Numbered from the stretch's first letter, positions 53,180-62,397 are shown. The stretch: 64,000 bases of DNA from Xanthomonas sp. XNM01 (GCF_014851915.1 NZ_JACVAP010000002.1:558001-622000); one strand, 5' to 3'. Notes: generated by a model from the sequence alone, not told the origin. A program made the numbers and translations.

Positions 53180-54325
53180 ATGTCGACCCGTCGAAGCTTC
53201 CTGAGCGCCGCTGCCTACGCATCGGCGGCCCTCGCCGCCGCACCGCTGATCGCGCAGGCCCAGCGCACGCCGGGTGATGTGATGCCGACGACTGGCAGCA
53301 CGGGACGACGGCCGCTGCCGGTCAACGCGCCACGATCCGGTGGTCGCTGGCGGCCCCATGCGGTGACCGGGATGGGAGGCGCACCGCTGGGCAACAATTT
53401 CGCGGCTGTCGCCGAGGCCGACGCGCAGGCGGCGCTCGAGGCGGCGTGGAGTGCCGGAGCGCGCGTGTTCGATACCTCGCCCTGGTACGGGCTGGGGCTG
53501 AGCGAACGCCGCTTCGGCCACGTGCTGGCGCAGAAGCCGCGCGATGCGTATGTGCTGTCGAGCAAGATCGGCCGCCTGCTCACGGCGAGCCGTTCGCCGA
53601 AGAAGACCAGCTGGAAGGACCCGTCGCCGTTCGACTACCGCTACGACTACAGCGCCGAGGGCACGCGCCGCTCGGTGGAGGACAGCCTGCAGCGGCTTGG
53701 CGTTTCGCACTTGGACATCGTGTTCGTGCACGACCTGTCGCCGGACAACGGCGACATGGGCGAGCGCTGGACCGAGTACTTCGAGCAGGCGCGCACCGGC
53801 GCATTCGTGGAGCTGACGAAGATGCGCGAGGAGGGCCTGATCAAGGCCTGGGGCATGGGCGTGAACACGCCCGATCCCGCACTGCGTGCGATCGAGGTCG
53901 CCGAGCCGGACATGTTCCTGCTGGCCTGCCAGTACTCGCTGCTCGATCACGAGCAGGCGCTCGCTGGCGTGTTCCCGAAACTGCACGCGCGCGGCATCTC
54001 GGTGATGGTCGGCTCGCCCTTGCTGGCCGGCTACCTGACCGGCCGTGACCGTTACCTCTACGGCGGCCGGCCGGTCCCTGCGGGCGCGGCGGAGAAGCGG
54101 GCGAAGGCGATGGAGATCGCCGCCAGCCACGGCGTGGACCTGCGCACGGCCGCGCTGCAGTTCGCCGCGGCACCGGAGGTCGTGTCCTCGATCGTGCCGG
54201 GCGCACGCAATGCCGAGCAGGCCAGGGCCAACATGGAGTCGATGACCGTCGCCATCCCGGCCGGCTTCTGGGCCGACCTGCGCCGCGCCGGAATCGTCAG
54301 TGCCGACGCCAGCGTGCCGGCCTGA
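53180..54325 (+). CDS. Tat-exported aldo/keto reductase family protein
   Basis: 381 residues. Twin-arginine signal at the start: STRRSFLSAAAYASAALAAAP. The body is an aldo/keto reductase barrel of the D-threo-aldose/L-galactose dehydrogenase-like type: FDTSPWYGLGLSERRFGHVL with the catalytic Asp/Tyr, YVLSSKIGRLL with the Lys, and DIVFVHDLSPDN with the His. NAD(P) binding region VVSSIVPGARNAEQ. A periplasmic reductase would lack soluble cofactor supply unless it binds it before export, which is odd. SD GGAGA before ATG. Confidence 0.87.
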   Translation: MSTRRSFLSAAAYASAALAAAPLIAQAQRTPGDVMPTTGSTGRRPLPVNAPRSGGRWRPHAVTGMGGAPLGNNFAAVAEADAQAALEAAWSAGARVFDTSPWYGLGLSERRFGHVLAQKPRDAYVLSSKIGRLLTASRSPKKTSWKDPSPFDYRYDYSAEGTRRSVEDSLQRLGVSHLDIVFVHDLSPDNGDMGERWTEYFEQARTGAFVELTKMREEGLIKAWGMGVNTPDPALRAIEVAEPDMFLLACQYSLLDHEQALAGVFPKLHARGISVMVGSPLLAGYLTGRDRYLYGGRPVPAGAAEKRAKAMEIAASHGVDLRTAALQFAAAPEVVSSIVPGARNAEQARANMESMTVAIPAGFWADLRRAGIVSADASVPA

Positions 54326-54365
54326 GCGGCGACCCACGAAATCTGCACGGGCCAGAAACGACGAA

Positions 54366-54381
54366 GCCCCGAAACCGGGGC
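54366..54381 (-). terminator. Terminator of tRNA-Leu
   Basis: Minus-strand hairpin GCCCCG, loop GTTT, CGGGGC followed by TTCGTCGTTTCTGG, 8 bases after the CCA end of the tRNA. GC-rich stem with an interrupted T tract. Confidence 0.55.
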
Positions 54382-54389
54382 CAGGTCGC

Positions 54390-54475
54390 TGGTGCCGAAG
54401 GTGGGACTCGAACCCACACGATATCGCTACCGGCGGATTTTGAGTCCGCTGCGTCTACCATTCCGCCACTTCGGC
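54390..54475 (-). tRNA. tRNA-Leu (anticodon CAA)
   Basis: 86 nt with encoded CCA, class II with a long variable arm (CCGGTAGCGATATCGTGTGG region). Acceptor GCCGAAG/CTTCGGC, anticodon stem GCGGA/TCCGC with loop CTCAAAA giving anticodon CAA, T loop TTCGAGT. A minus-strand -10 TATACT lies at 54491-54486, 11 bases before the tRNA. Confidence 0.94.
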
Positions 54476-54511
54476 CAGGTCGCGCAGTATAGCGGCCGAC
54501 GGGCAGGGCGG

Positions 54512-55084
54512 CTAGGAATCGCTCGCCAGCAGGCGTTCCTCCCGGCGGGTCCAGCCCGGGTGCCTGGTGTCAGGCACGAATACGTGGCAGCGCAGCAACG
54601 GCCGCTGGTAGACATGGATCGACACCGCAACCGCCTGCTCGCTGGGATTGCGCACGGTGTGGTACTCGTGCGGCGGGATCAGGCTGCCCGCCGAGCCCGG
54701 GCCGGCCTCCTCGGGCCTGCCAGCAACGTCGAAGCGCCAGCGCTCCTGTGCGTGCTCGACAGGGATGTACTGGGTAATGGCCAGCCGGCCGTGCCAGACG
54801 CCCTCCACGCACCATGCGCCGTCGTGATCGTGCACATGGGTCCCCTGACCCGGCCCCCAAGTCATCGCGATCACGCTGTAGCCGTGGTCGGTACTGACAT
54901 GCAGTTCCCGCCTCGCATAGTGATCCGCACAGGGGACGAGCACCTCTGGTGGCAGGCGTACGTCACGATCGGCGAAGAGTGCGACCAGCGCCGCACGGAC
55001 CGCAGCGGTACAGGCGATGTCGTTGCCGGTGGCAACCGCGGCATCGAGCGCCGAGACAAGCTTTTCCTTGCCGGAGAAATGCAT
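54512..55084 (-). CDS. Cysteine dioxygenase-family cupin protein
   Basis: 190 residues. Mononuclear-iron thiol dioxygenase fold: THVHDHDGAWCVEGVWHG has the HxH pair plus a Cys in the position of the cross-linking Cys, and PPHEYHTVRNPS supplies the third His. ITQYIPVE and SIHVYQRPL follow. Oxidises cysteine or a related thiol (3-mercaptopropionate) to a sulfinate. ATG at 55084; the GTG just before it is less likely. Near metX, so a sulfur-metabolism role is reasonable but not proven. Confidence 0.82.
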   Translation of the reverse strand: MHFSGKEKLVSALDAAVATGNDIACTAAVRAALVALFADRDVRLPPEVLVPCADHYARRELHVSTDHGYSVIAMTWGPGQGTHVHDHDGAWCVEGVWHGRLAITQYIPVEHAQERWRFDVAGRPEEAGPGSAGSLIPPHEYHTVRNPSEQAVAVSIHVYQRPLLRCHVFVPDTRHPGWTRREERLLASDS

Positions 55085-55186
55085 CACTCGGCGGTCCCAC
55101 AGAACTCAATCCGGTAGTTTACCGATCGCGCGTTAGATGGATGTTCTCCGTTGGCCGGGGACGTACCGCGAATCCTTGTCGTGCGT

Positions 55187-56299
55187 TTACAGCCCGTCGA
55201 GAAATCCCCTGACCGCAGGCCCGAAGCGCTCGAAGTCGACCAGGAAGGCATCGTGCCCCTGCGGCGAATCCAGGCCGAGGAAGCGGGCGTCGGCACCGCC
55301 CAGCGCCAGTCCGTCGGCGATCTCTTCCTGCTGTTCGACCGGGAACAGGATGTCGGTGTTGGCGCCGATCGCCAGCGCCTGTTCGACCCGGATCCTGGCC
55401 AGGCCGGCGAGCACGTCGCCGCCAGCGACATCGGCCAAGTCGAACCAGTCCATCGACCGGCTCAGGTACAGATAGCAGTTGGGATCGAAGCGGCGCACGA
55501 AGCGGCGCGCGTGACCCTCCAGGTAGCTCTCGACCTGGAACTCCAGGCCGAACGGCTCCTCGTCGGGGCGGTCCGATTCCAGCCGCACGCGGCCGAAGCG
55601 GCCGTCCCACTCCAGCGCCGAGCGGTAGGTGATCACGCCGAGCTTGCGGGCGATGCGCATGCCCGATTCAGGCCAGGTCGCCTCGTCGTAGCGGCCTTCG
55701 TTCCAGTTCGGATCCAGCCGGATCGCCTCGCGCTGCAGCGAGCGCACCGCGATCGAGAACGGCAGAGCGCGGGCGCTGCCGGAGATGTTGAGGTGGGCGC
55801 GGGCGATGCCGGGGTGCCGCTGCAGCAGGGCCAGCGCGGTCATGCCGCCCATCGAGTTGCCGATCACGCAGGCCAGCCGTTCGATGCCCAGGCCACGCAT
55901 GACTTCCGCCGCCGCGTCGGCGATGTCCTCCACCGACAGCTCGGGAAAGGTGAGCCGGTACGGCTCGCCGGTGGCCGGGTCGCGCGACGCCGGGCCGGTC
56001 GACCCCTTGCAGCTGCCGAGCGAATTGACGCAGACCACGAACCAGCGGTCGCTGTCGATTGGTTTGCCGGGGCCGAGCATGGCCTCCCACCAGCCGGGGC
56101 CGGGATCGTCGACGCTGGCCGCCGCATGGGCATCGGGAGAGAGGCCGGTGACGATCAGCACCGCGTTGCCGCGGGCGGAGTCGAGCGTGCCCCAGGTTTC
56201 GTAGGCGATGCGCGCGCCATGCAGCGCGCCGCCGCGTTTCATCGGGAAGGGCGAGGTCAGCGCGTGGAAGCGGCTGCCGGGCGGGATGAACTCGGACAT
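55187..56299 (-). CDS. metX: MetX-family O-acyltransferase, probably serine O-succinyltransferase
   Basis: 370 residues, alpha/beta hydrolase fold. Ser nucleophile in VIGNSMGGMTALA, Asp in ANTDILFPVEQQ, His in DSPQGHDAFLVDF. The N-terminal motif is VTGLSPDAHAAASVDDPGPGWW, where homoserine acetyltransferases read ALTGDAHV; xanthomonad MetX homologs with the GLSPxAH form are described as serine O-succinyltransferases, used in cysteine synthesis. So homoserine specificity should not be assumed. A minus-strand TACACT (56314-56309) just before the ATG could give a nearly leaderless mRNA. Confidence 0.85.
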   Translation of the reverse strand: MSEFIPPGSRFHALTSPFPMKRGGALHGARIAYETWGTLDSARGNAVLIVTGLSPDAHAAASVDDPGPGWWEAMLGPGKPIDSDRWFVVCVNSLGSCKGSTGPASRDPATGEPYRLTFPELSVEDIADAAAEVMRGLGIERLACVIGNSMGGMTALALLQRHPGIARAHLNISGSARALPFSIAVRSLQREAIRLDPNWNEGRYDEATWPESGMRIARKLGVITYRSALEWDGRFGRVRLESDRPDEEPFGLEFQVESYLEGHARRFVRRFDPNCYLYLSRSMDWFDLADVAGGDVLAGLARIRVEQALAIGANTDILFPVEQQEEIADGLALGGADARFLGLDSPQGHDAFLVDFERFGPAVRGFLDGL

Positions 56300-56369
56300 A
56301 GGCGCGGGAGTGTAACGGGATCGCCGCCCGCCACGGCAGGCAGGCGGCGGGATCCAGCGTTCCGCCGGA

Positions 56370-57413
56370 TCAGCGCTCGGCGCCGATCACCAGTTCCAGC
56401 GGTCCGCTGGCCGGCAGGCGGACCCGTACCGGCGTCGACTCCAGGTCGTCGGCGCTGCGTTCGGCACCGCCGCCGGCCGAAATCCGGGCCAGCACCTCGA
56501 CCTCGTCCAGCTGCGACAGCTTCAGCGTCGGCATGGCGGCGTCGGCGTCGTCGAGCACCGTGTCCAGCGGCAGGTCGCGCAGGCGGTGGCGCTCGGCCGC
56601 GACCGGCATCGGCGGGCCGCCGGGGGCGCGTGCGATCACGAACACGGTCGCATCCGCGGACAGTTGCAGGCGTGCGGCCACGTCCGGCGCCAGGCTGACC
56701 CTGACCTGCAGCGCGTGGCTGGCGGCGTCGGTCGCGGTCGCACCGGCGGGACTCTCCGGGGGCGCCGGCGCGGCCGCCAGCGGTGCCTGGCCGGCGTCGG
56801 CGCGGGCCTCGTCGATCTGCGTGCGCAGGCTGCGCGCGGTGGCGTCGTCGACGCTGCCGATCAGGGTTTCCCAGGTCGCTGCGGCGTCGGCCGGGCGGCC
56901 GGACTGGCGATGCCAGACACCGAGGAACCAGGTCGCGCGCGGATGGCCCGGCTGCCGCGCGAGCGCATGCTGCAGCCACTGCACGGCCTGCGCGTCGAAG
57001 CGGCGCTGCGGATCGGCCAGTGCGCGGGATTCGGCGGCGTCGACCAGCAGGGCCGGTTCGTCCGGCGCCAGCTGCACCGCGCGCGCATAGGCCTCGCGCG
57101 CCTCCAGCAGGCGGCCCAGCGTGGCGTGCGAACGCCCCAGCAGCGCCCAGCCCTCGGGCTGGTTCGGGTTGCGCTCCAGCTCGGCCTGCAGGCGGGTGAT
57201 CGCCTCGTCCAGGTTCTGCGGGTTCTCGGTCTCGACCGGATGCAGCGCCTCGGGGGTGCCCACCCACTGGTAGAGCGCGAACGTCACTAGGGTCAGGGCC
57301 AGCACCGATCCGGCCAGCGGCACTCCGATCCGGCGCCACAGCGGCCACAACACCCAGGCGAGCACGCCCAGGCTGAGCACCGCGGCGATCGCGGCGAAAA
57401 CGGGCGTCACCAT
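56370..57413 (-). CDS. ccmI: Cytochrome c maturation protein CcmI (TPR)
   Basis: 347 residues. Two N-terminal membrane helices (about 5-25 and 33-50), then TPR repeats (about 70-190; WALLGRSHATLGRLLEAREAYARAVQLAPDEP) and a C-terminal beta domain (LQVRVSLAPDVAARL, VFVIARAPGGPPMPVAAER). CcmI holds apocytochrome c for heme ligation by CcmF/H. Last gene of the ccm operon; its start overlaps the ccmH stop by 7 bases. Confidence 0.93.
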   Translation of the reverse strand: MVTPVFAAIAAVLSLGVLAWVLWPLWRRIGVPLAGSVLALTLVTFALYQWVGTPEALHPVETENPQNLDEAITRLQAELERNPNQPEGWALLGRSHATLGRLLEAREAYARAVQLAPDEPALLVDAAESRALADPQRRFDAQAVQWLQHALARQPGHPRATWFLGVWHRQSGRPADAAATWETLIGSVDDATARSLRTQIDEARADAGQAPLAAAPAPPESPAGATATDAASHALQVRVSLAPDVAARLQLSADATVFVIARAPGGPPMPVAAERHRLRDLPLDTVLDDADAAMPTLKLSQLDEVEVLARISAGGGAERSADDLESTPVRVRLPASGPLELVIGAER

Positions 57414-57859
57414 TCGGTTTCCTCTTCATTGCCACGGCTGCCGGCCACCGACCGTGCGCGCGCGCGCACGATCCGCCAGACCACCACGGCACCGGCCAGC
57501 AGCAGCAGGGCCGGGCCGAACCACAGCACCCAGGTATGCGCATCGACCGTCGGGCGGTACAGCACGAACTCGCCGTAGCGGTCGACGAGGAAGCGCTTCA
57601 CGTCGGCGTCGCTGCGGCCTTCGCGCATCAGCGAAAGCACTTCGCGGCGCATGTCCTGCGCGATCTGCGCATGGGAGTCGGCCAGCGACTGGTTCTGGCA
57701 CATCACGCAGCGCAGTTCGGCGGTCAGCCGCTGGAAGCGGGCTTCCTCGGCAGTGTCGTTGAACTCCAGCGGGCTCATGTCGCCGGCCGGCTGGGCGCCG
57801 GCCAGGCCGGACAGCAGCAGGCCCAGCGCCAGCAGCAGGGCGCGCAGGACCGGGCTCAC
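57407..57859 (-). CDS. ccmH: Cytochrome c maturation protein CcmH
   Basis: 150 residues with signal peptide (about 1-23), the redox motif LRCVMCQNQSLADS (CxxC), and a C-terminal transmembrane helix (WVLWFGPALLLLAGAVVVW). Reduces the apocytochrome CxxCH disulfide in the heme lyase complex. Start is GTG at 57859, overlapping the ccmG stop; the upstream part of this frame is ccmG sequence. Confidence 0.94.
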   Translation of the reverse strand: MSPVLRALLLALGLLLSGLAGAQPAGDMSPLEFNDTAEEARFQRLTAELRCVMCQNQSLADSHAQIAQDMRREVLSLMREGRSDADVKRFLVDRYGEFVLYRPTVDAHTWVLWFGPALLLLAGAVVVWRIVRARARSVAGSRGNEEETEW

Positions 57860-58431
57860 CGCGCCTGCTCCGCCTGCTCCAGCGCCGGCAGCAGCCGTTC
57901 GCGCACGATCGCTTCGGTCAGCGGCCCGGTGTGCTTCCAGCGCACCTTGCCCTGCGCATCGACCAGGAAGGTCTCCGGTGCGCCGGCCACGCCCCAGTCC
58001 AGCGCGTAGCGGCCTTCCTTGTCGGCGACCACCACGAAGAACGGATTGCCGTAGCGCTCGAGCCAGCGCAGCGCGTCGTCCGGCTCGTCGCGCCAGTTGT
58101 AGCCGACCACGCGCACGCGCTTGGTCTGGGCGAAGGCGGTCAGCACCGGGTGCTCGTCGCGGCAGGCCGCGCACCAGCTGCCCCAGACGTTGAGCAGGTA
58201 CGGTGCGCCACGCAGGTCGTCCGCGCCGAACTGGACGGTCGGGTCGTGCAGGACGGGCAGGGTGAAGGCGGGTGCGGGCTTGTCGATCAGGGCCGACGGC
58301 AGGACATCGCGGTCCTCGTCGCCCGAGCGCAGCACGCCGTGCAGCATCAGCCCCACCAGGCCGATGAAGAACAGCGCACCGATCACGATGGCGACCGGCG
58401 GCAGGCCCTGGGGCTTGTTCTGCGTGCTCAT
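57856..58431 (-). CDS. ccmG: Thiol:disulfide interchange protein DsbE/CcmG
   Basis: 191 residues: one N-terminal membrane anchor (about 13-33) and a periplasmic thioredoxin domain with LNVWGSWCAACRDEHP (WCxxC) and GVAGAPETFLVD (cis-Pro loop with the acidic residue). Keeps CcmH and apocytochrome thiols reduced. Overlaps ccmF by 4 bases and ccmH by 4. Confidence 0.95.
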   Translation of the reverse strand: MSTQNKPQGLPPVAIVIGALFFIGLVGLMLHGVLRSGDEDRDVLPSALIDKPAPAFTLPVLHDPTVQFGADDLRGAPYLLNVWGSWCAACRDEHPVLTAFAQTKRVRVVGYNWRDEPDDALRWLERYGNPFFVVVADKEGRYALDWGVAGAPETFLVDAQGKVRWKHTGPLTEAIVRERLLPALEQAEQAR

Positions 58432-60347
58432 GCGGACTTCTCCGGAAGGCGGCGGAAGCGCCGGTCGGCGGCGGTGACGAAGGCGCCCAGCGCCATCAGC
58501 AGCGAGCCCGCCCAGATCCAGCGCACGAACGGCTTGATGTGCACGCGCACCGCCCAGGCATCGCCGCCCAGCGGCTCGCCGAGGGCGACGTAGACGTCAC
58601 CGGTCAGCCCCGGCCGGATGCCGGCCTCGGTCATCACCTGGCCGCCGCTGGCGTAGGCCCGCTTTTCCGGATGCAGCAGCACCAGCTCGCGGTCGCCGCG
58701 CAGGACCTGGATGTGGCCGCGGTCGGACAGGTAGTTCGGCCCCTGTTTCTCGTCTACCCCCTCGAAGCGGAAGGTGTAGCCGGACACCTCCAGCGACTGG
58801 CCGGGCTTGAGCGCGACCTCGCGCTGCACGTTCTGCGCCTCGACCAGCAGCGCGCCGACCAGGAACACGGCCACGCCCAGGTGGCCGAGCACCATGCCCC
58901 ACATTTCCAGGGTCAACCGGCCGCTCTTGCGCAGGCGGCCCCAGACGAAATACAGCGTGCCCGCGCCGACCCAGACCGCACCGGCCACGCCCAGCGCGGT
59001 CTTCCACGCACCCTGCGGCGCCATGAACCAGGCCAGCACCGCCAGCACCAGAGCCAGGGCCAGCCACGGCAGCAGCAGCCGCGCGACCTTGGAGGCCTGG
59101 TCGCGCTGCCAGCGCACCAGCGGACCGAACGGCACCAGGGCCACCAGCGGCGCCATCAGCACGAAGAACAGCAGGCCGAAGTAGGGCGGGCCGACCGAGA
59201 TCTTGCCCAGGTCCAGCGAGTCTGCGATCAGCGGATACAGCGTGCCCAGCAGGACCATCGCGCAGGCGCTGGTCAGCAGCAGGTTGTTGAGCAGCAGCAG
59301 GGTCTCGCGCGATTCGGGCTGGAACCCGGCACCGGCCTCGAGCCGGCCGGCACGCAGCGCGTACAGCAGCAGCGAGGCACCGACCACCGCGCCCAGGAAC
59401 ACCAGGATGAACAGGCCGCGCGAGGGATCGGCGGCGAACGCGTGCACGCTGGTCAGCACGCCGGAGCGGACCAGGAACGTGCCCAGCAGCGACAGCGAGA
59501 ACGAGGCGATCGCCAGCAGCAGGGTCCAGCCGGCGAAGCTGCCACGCTTCTCGGTCACCGCCTGCGAATGGATCAGGGCGGCACCGGCCAGCCACGGCAT
59601 GAAGCTGGCGTTTTCGACCGGATCCCAGAACCACCAGCCGCCCCAGCCCAGCTCGTAGTACGCCCACCAGCTGCCGAGCGCGATGCCCAGGGTGAGGAAC
59701 GCCCAGGCGACGTTGGTCCAGGGCCGGGTCCAGCGCAGCCAGCGCGCGTCGATGCGTCCGTCGAGCAGCGCGGCGATCGCGAACGCGAACGGCACCGCGA
59801 AGCCGACATAGCCGAAGTAGAGCATCGGCGGATGGATGATCAGGCCCGGATCCTGCAGCAGCGGATTCAGGTCGCGCCCTTCCGTGGCCGCCGGCAGCAG
59901 CCGCACGAACGGGTTGGAGGTGAAGATCAGGAACGCCAGGAAGCCGATCGCGACGAAGCCCATCACGCCGAGCACGCGCGCGACCACCGGTTCGGGCAGG
60001 CCGCGGGAGAACAGCGCCACCGCCGAGGTCCACAGCGCCAGCACCAGCGCCCACAGCAACAGCGAGCCCTCGTGCGCGCCCCAGACCGCCGAATAGCGGT
60101 ACAGCATCGGCAGCAGCGAGTTGGAGTTGTCGGCCACGTACTTGACCGAGAAGTCCTGGGTGACGAAGCCCACCGTCAGGATCGCGAACGCGCCGGCCAC
60201 CAGCAGCAGCTGGGCATGCGCGGTGGGCCGGGCCAGCGCCATCAGGGCGGCATTGCCGCGATGGGCGCCGATCAGCGGAAGCGTGCCCTGCAGCAGGGCG
60301 ACGAGCAGGGCCAGGATCAGCAGGATCTGGCCGATTTCAGGAAGCAT
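58428..60347 (-). CDS. ccmF: Cytochrome c heme lyase subunit CcmF
   Basis: 639 residues, about 15 membrane helices. The WWD domain GWGGWWFWDPVENASFMPWL and the surrounding conserved His residues (HGSLLLW region, LIHSQAVTEKRG) identify it. Transfers heme from CcmE to apocytochrome c in the periplasm, with CcmH and CcmI. Overlaps ccmG; 42 bp from ccmE. Confidence 0.97.
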   Translation of the reverse strand: MLPEIGQILLILALLVALLQGTLPLIGAHRGNAALMALARPTAHAQLLLVAGAFAILTVGFVTQDFSVKYVADNSNSLLPMLYRYSAVWGAHEGSLLLWALVLALWTSAVALFSRGLPEPVVARVLGVMGFVAIGFLAFLIFTSNPFVRLLPAATEGRDLNPLLQDPGLIIHPPMLYFGYVGFAVPFAFAIAALLDGRIDARWLRWTRPWTNVAWAFLTLGIALGSWWAYYELGWGGWWFWDPVENASFMPWLAGAALIHSQAVTEKRGSFAGWTLLLAIASFSLSLLGTFLVRSGVLTSVHAFAADPSRGLFILVFLGAVVGASLLLYALRAGRLEAGAGFQPESRETLLLLNNLLLTSACAMVLLGTLYPLIADSLDLGKISVGPPYFGLLFFVLMAPLVALVPFGPLVRWQRDQASKVARLLLPWLALALVLAVLAWFMAPQGAWKTALGVAGAVWVGAGTLYFVWGRLRKSGRLTLEMWGMVLGHLGVAVFLVGALLVEAQNVQREVALKPGQSLEVSGYTFRFEGVDEKQGPNYLSDRGHIQVLRGDRELVLLHPEKRAYASGGQVMTEAGIRPGLTGDVYVALGEPLGGDAWAVRVHIKPFVRWIWAGSLLMALGAFVTAADRRFRRLPEKSA

Positions 60348-60389
60348 GCGGAGCTCCGGTTGCGTGCGCGGCGACGCCGTCGGCCGGCG

Positions 60390-60857
60390 TCAAGGCGCCT
60401 GCTCCGCCGGCGGCGGGGTCGGCACGTTGTGCTTCTCGTGCGCGAGGCCCATCTTGTCGGCCACTTCCTTGGGCATGTAGGTCTCGTCGTGCTTGGCGAG
60501 CACGTCGTCGGCGACGAACACCCCGTCCTGCATGCGACCGGTGGCGACCACCGACTGGCCCTCGCGGAACAGGTCCGGCAGCAGGCCGGTGTAGCTGACC
60601 TCGAGCAGGGCATCGCCGTCGGTCACCAGGAACCTGGATTCGAGCGAGCCTTCCTCGCGCTTGAACGAGTTCTTCTCGACCATGCCGCCGAGGCGGAAGC
60701 GGGCGCGCTCGCCGGCGTCGCCGCGCAATACCTCGACCGGCGTGTACAGGTAGGCGACGTTGCGCTGCAGGGCCATGGCCACCAGCGCGGTGGTGGCGCC
60801 GGACGCGAGCACCAGCAGCATCACGAAGATCAGCCGGCGGCGGCGGACGGGGTTCAT
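60390..60857 (-). CDS. ccmE: Heme chaperone CcmE
   Basis: 155 residues: N-terminal anchor (about 6-28), an OB-fold domain, and the heme-binding C-terminal motif [13 protein letters not shown] whose His forms a covalent bond to heme. [18 protein letters not shown] and [12 protein letters not shown] are family features. Ends in a Pro-rich tail. ATG overlaps the ccmD stop. Confidence 0.95.
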   Translation of the reverse strand: MNPVRRRRLIFVMLLVLASGATTALVAMALQRNVAYLYTPVEVLRGDAGERARFRLGGMVEKNSFKREEGSLESRFLVTDGDALLEVSYTGLLPDLFREGQSVVATGRMQDGVFVADDVLAKHDETYMPKEVADKMGLAHEKHNVPTPPPAEQAP

Positions 60858-61021
60858 CGGCTCAGTTCTCCCTGGGGGGCGGCGGCAGGGCGGGCACGGC
60901 GTGCACGCAGGCGCGCGGCACGCAGCTCACGGCGGATCTGCAGGCGCGGGGCGAGGAAATCCCAGAGCAGAACCACGACGAACACGGCGTAGGCGCCGAT
61001 CACGTACGGAAGATAGCTCAT
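60854..61021 (-). CDS. ccmD: Heme exporter protein CcmD
   Basis: 55 residues: [36 protein letters not shown], one membrane helix followed by a basic tail, the normal CcmD shape. It helps release holo-CcmE from CcmABC. Start ATG at 61021 overlaps the ccmC stop. Small and easily missed by gene finders. Confidence 0.9.
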   Translation of the reverse strand: MSYLPYVIGAYAVFVVVLLWDFLAPRLQIRRELRAARLRARRARPAAAPQGELSR

Positions 61022-61767
61022 GGCGCATCTCCGGAGAGGCGACGGATCCAGTCCTTGCCGGCCTCGCGGCGCAGGTTGTCGGCGCGCGCACGCGCCAGCA
61101 GCGAGCCGACGAACCAGAACTTGGTGCCGATCACCATCCACCACAACGGCGCGATCATGCTCGCATCCATGCTCGACTCGCCGAACACGCGGATGGTCTG
61201 GCCCTGGTGCAGCGAATCCCACCATTCGACCGAGTAGCGGATGACCGGCAGCAGGGCGACGCCGACGATGGCCAGCAAGCCGGCCGCGCGCGCCGCGCTG
61301 CGGCGGTCGTCGCTGGCGTGGTACAGGCCGATCACGCCCAGGTACAGGAACAGCAGGATCAGCTCCAGGGTCAGACGCGGGTCCCAGTCCCACCAGGTGC
61401 CCCACATCGGCTTGCCCCAGATCGAGCCGGTGGCCAGGGTGATGACGGTGAAGGCGGCGCCGATCGGCGCGCAGGCCATGGACAGGATCTCGCACAGCTT
61501 GATCCGCCAGACCAGGCCGATGGCGGCGTACAGCGCCATCAGGGCGAACACGAACATGCTCATCCAGGCCGCTGGCACGTGGATGTAGAGGATGCGGGCG
61601 CTGTCGCCCTGCTGGTAGTCGGCCGGCACCTCGAACAGGGCCAGCCAGATGCCCACGCCCATCGTCAGCAGCGCGGCCAGGAAGCACCAGGGTGCCCAGC
61701 GCGCCGCGAAGCGGTCGAAGTACGGGGGTGAGCCCAGTTGGTGGAACCAGCGCATCACCGGATTCAT
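61018..61767 (-). CDS. ccmC: Heme exporter protein CcmC
   Basis: 249 residues, six membrane helices. WWD domain IWGKPMWGTWWDWDPRLTLEL with the flanking His residues (HVPAAWM, and GLYHASDD) binds heme and loads it on CcmE. Start at MNPVMRWFH; the frame continues upstream over a non-coding stretch. Here ccmC begins a new block, separated from ccmB by azurin. Confidence 0.95.
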   Translation of the reverse strand: MNPVMRWFHQLGSPPYFDRFAARWAPWCFLAALLTMGVGIWLALFEVPADYQQGDSARILYIHVPAAWMSMFVFALMALYAAIGLVWRIKLCEILSMACAPIGAAFTVITLATGSIWGKPMWGTWWDWDPRLTLELILLFLYLGVIGLYHASDDRRSAARAAGLLAIVGVALLPVIRYSVEWWDSLHQGQTIRVFGESSMDASMIAPLWWMVIGTKFWFVGSLLARARADNLRREAGKDWIRRLSGDAP

Positions 61768-61874
61768 GGACAGAGTCGCATCGCTTGCTGGGGTCAACGC
61801 CGGCCTGGACCAGCGCCTGGCAGGCATCGGGCCTTGCATTTTTTCAGACTATGCCCCGCTAGCCAAGCGAAGCC

Positions 61875-61901
61875 GGGCCACGGTCGCCAGGACCGTGGCC
61901 C
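61875..61901 (-). terminator. Hairpin after azurin
   Basis: GGGCCACGGTC/GACCGTGGCCC, a perfect 11-bp stem with 5-nt loop (61875-61901), 8 bases past the azurin stop. The following minus-strand bases are GGCTTCGCTTGGC, so the T tract is weak. It probably ends the azurin mRNA and separates it from ccmC. Confidence 0.6.
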
Positions 61902-61909
61902 GCGCTGGA

Positions 61910-62359
61910 TCACGGCTTGAGCGTGATCGAGCCCTTCATCATGGTCGAATGACCCGGGAAGCTGCAGAAGAACGCGTACGGGTCGGTGCCGGCCAGCTTG
62001 GCCACCGGGATCTTGAACGAGGTGGTTTCGCCGCCGCCGATCACCTTGCTGTGGGCGATGACGCGGGCGTCGCCGGCCTTGACGTAGTCGGCGGCGATGC
62101 CGGCCTTGACGCCGTCGGCGTCCACGCCCTTCATGTCGGCGGTCTTGGCGATGACCACGTTGTGGCCCATCACGTTGCGGGCCATCTTGCCGGTGTGCTT
62201 GAAGTTCACGGTGAACTCCTTGCAGCTGCGGCTGATGTCGATGTTGCCCAGGTTGTACTTCATGGCGTCGTTGCCTTCCAGATCGATCGAGCAGGTGGCG
62301 GCCTGGGCGAACGGAGCGGCAGCGAGCAGGGTGGCGGCGAGCAGCAGTTTGCGGATCAT
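61910..62359 (-). CDS. azu: Azurin
   Basis: Periplasmic type 1 copper protein, an electron carrier in respiration and denitrification. 149 residues with signal peptide (1-21, ending AQA), mature chain beginning [16 protein letters not shown]. Copper ligands: His in VMGHNVVI, then Cys, His and Met in [14 protein letters not shown], and the axial Gly-His pattern of true azurins. Start at MIRKLLLAA with SD AGGAGA. It sits between ccmB and ccmC on the same strand, an unusual position, and has its own FNR-type promoter. Confidence 0.95.
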   Translation of the reverse strand: MIRKLLLAATLLAAAPFAQAATCSIDLEGNDAMKYNLGNIDISRSCKEFTVNFKHTGKMARNVMGHNVVIAKTADMKGVDADGVKAGIAADYVKAGDARVIAHSKVIGGGETTSFKIPVAKLAGTDPYAFFCSFPGHSTMMKGSITLKP

Positions 62360-62397
62360 TCGGGGTCTCCTGTGACCTTGCGGTGTTGTGCAGTGCG

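Noticed and set aside
56300-56369. SAM riboswitch upstream of metX
   Set aside because: Only 70 bp separate metX from ccmI and the candidate -10 lies next to the ATG; there is no room for a riboswitch aptamer.
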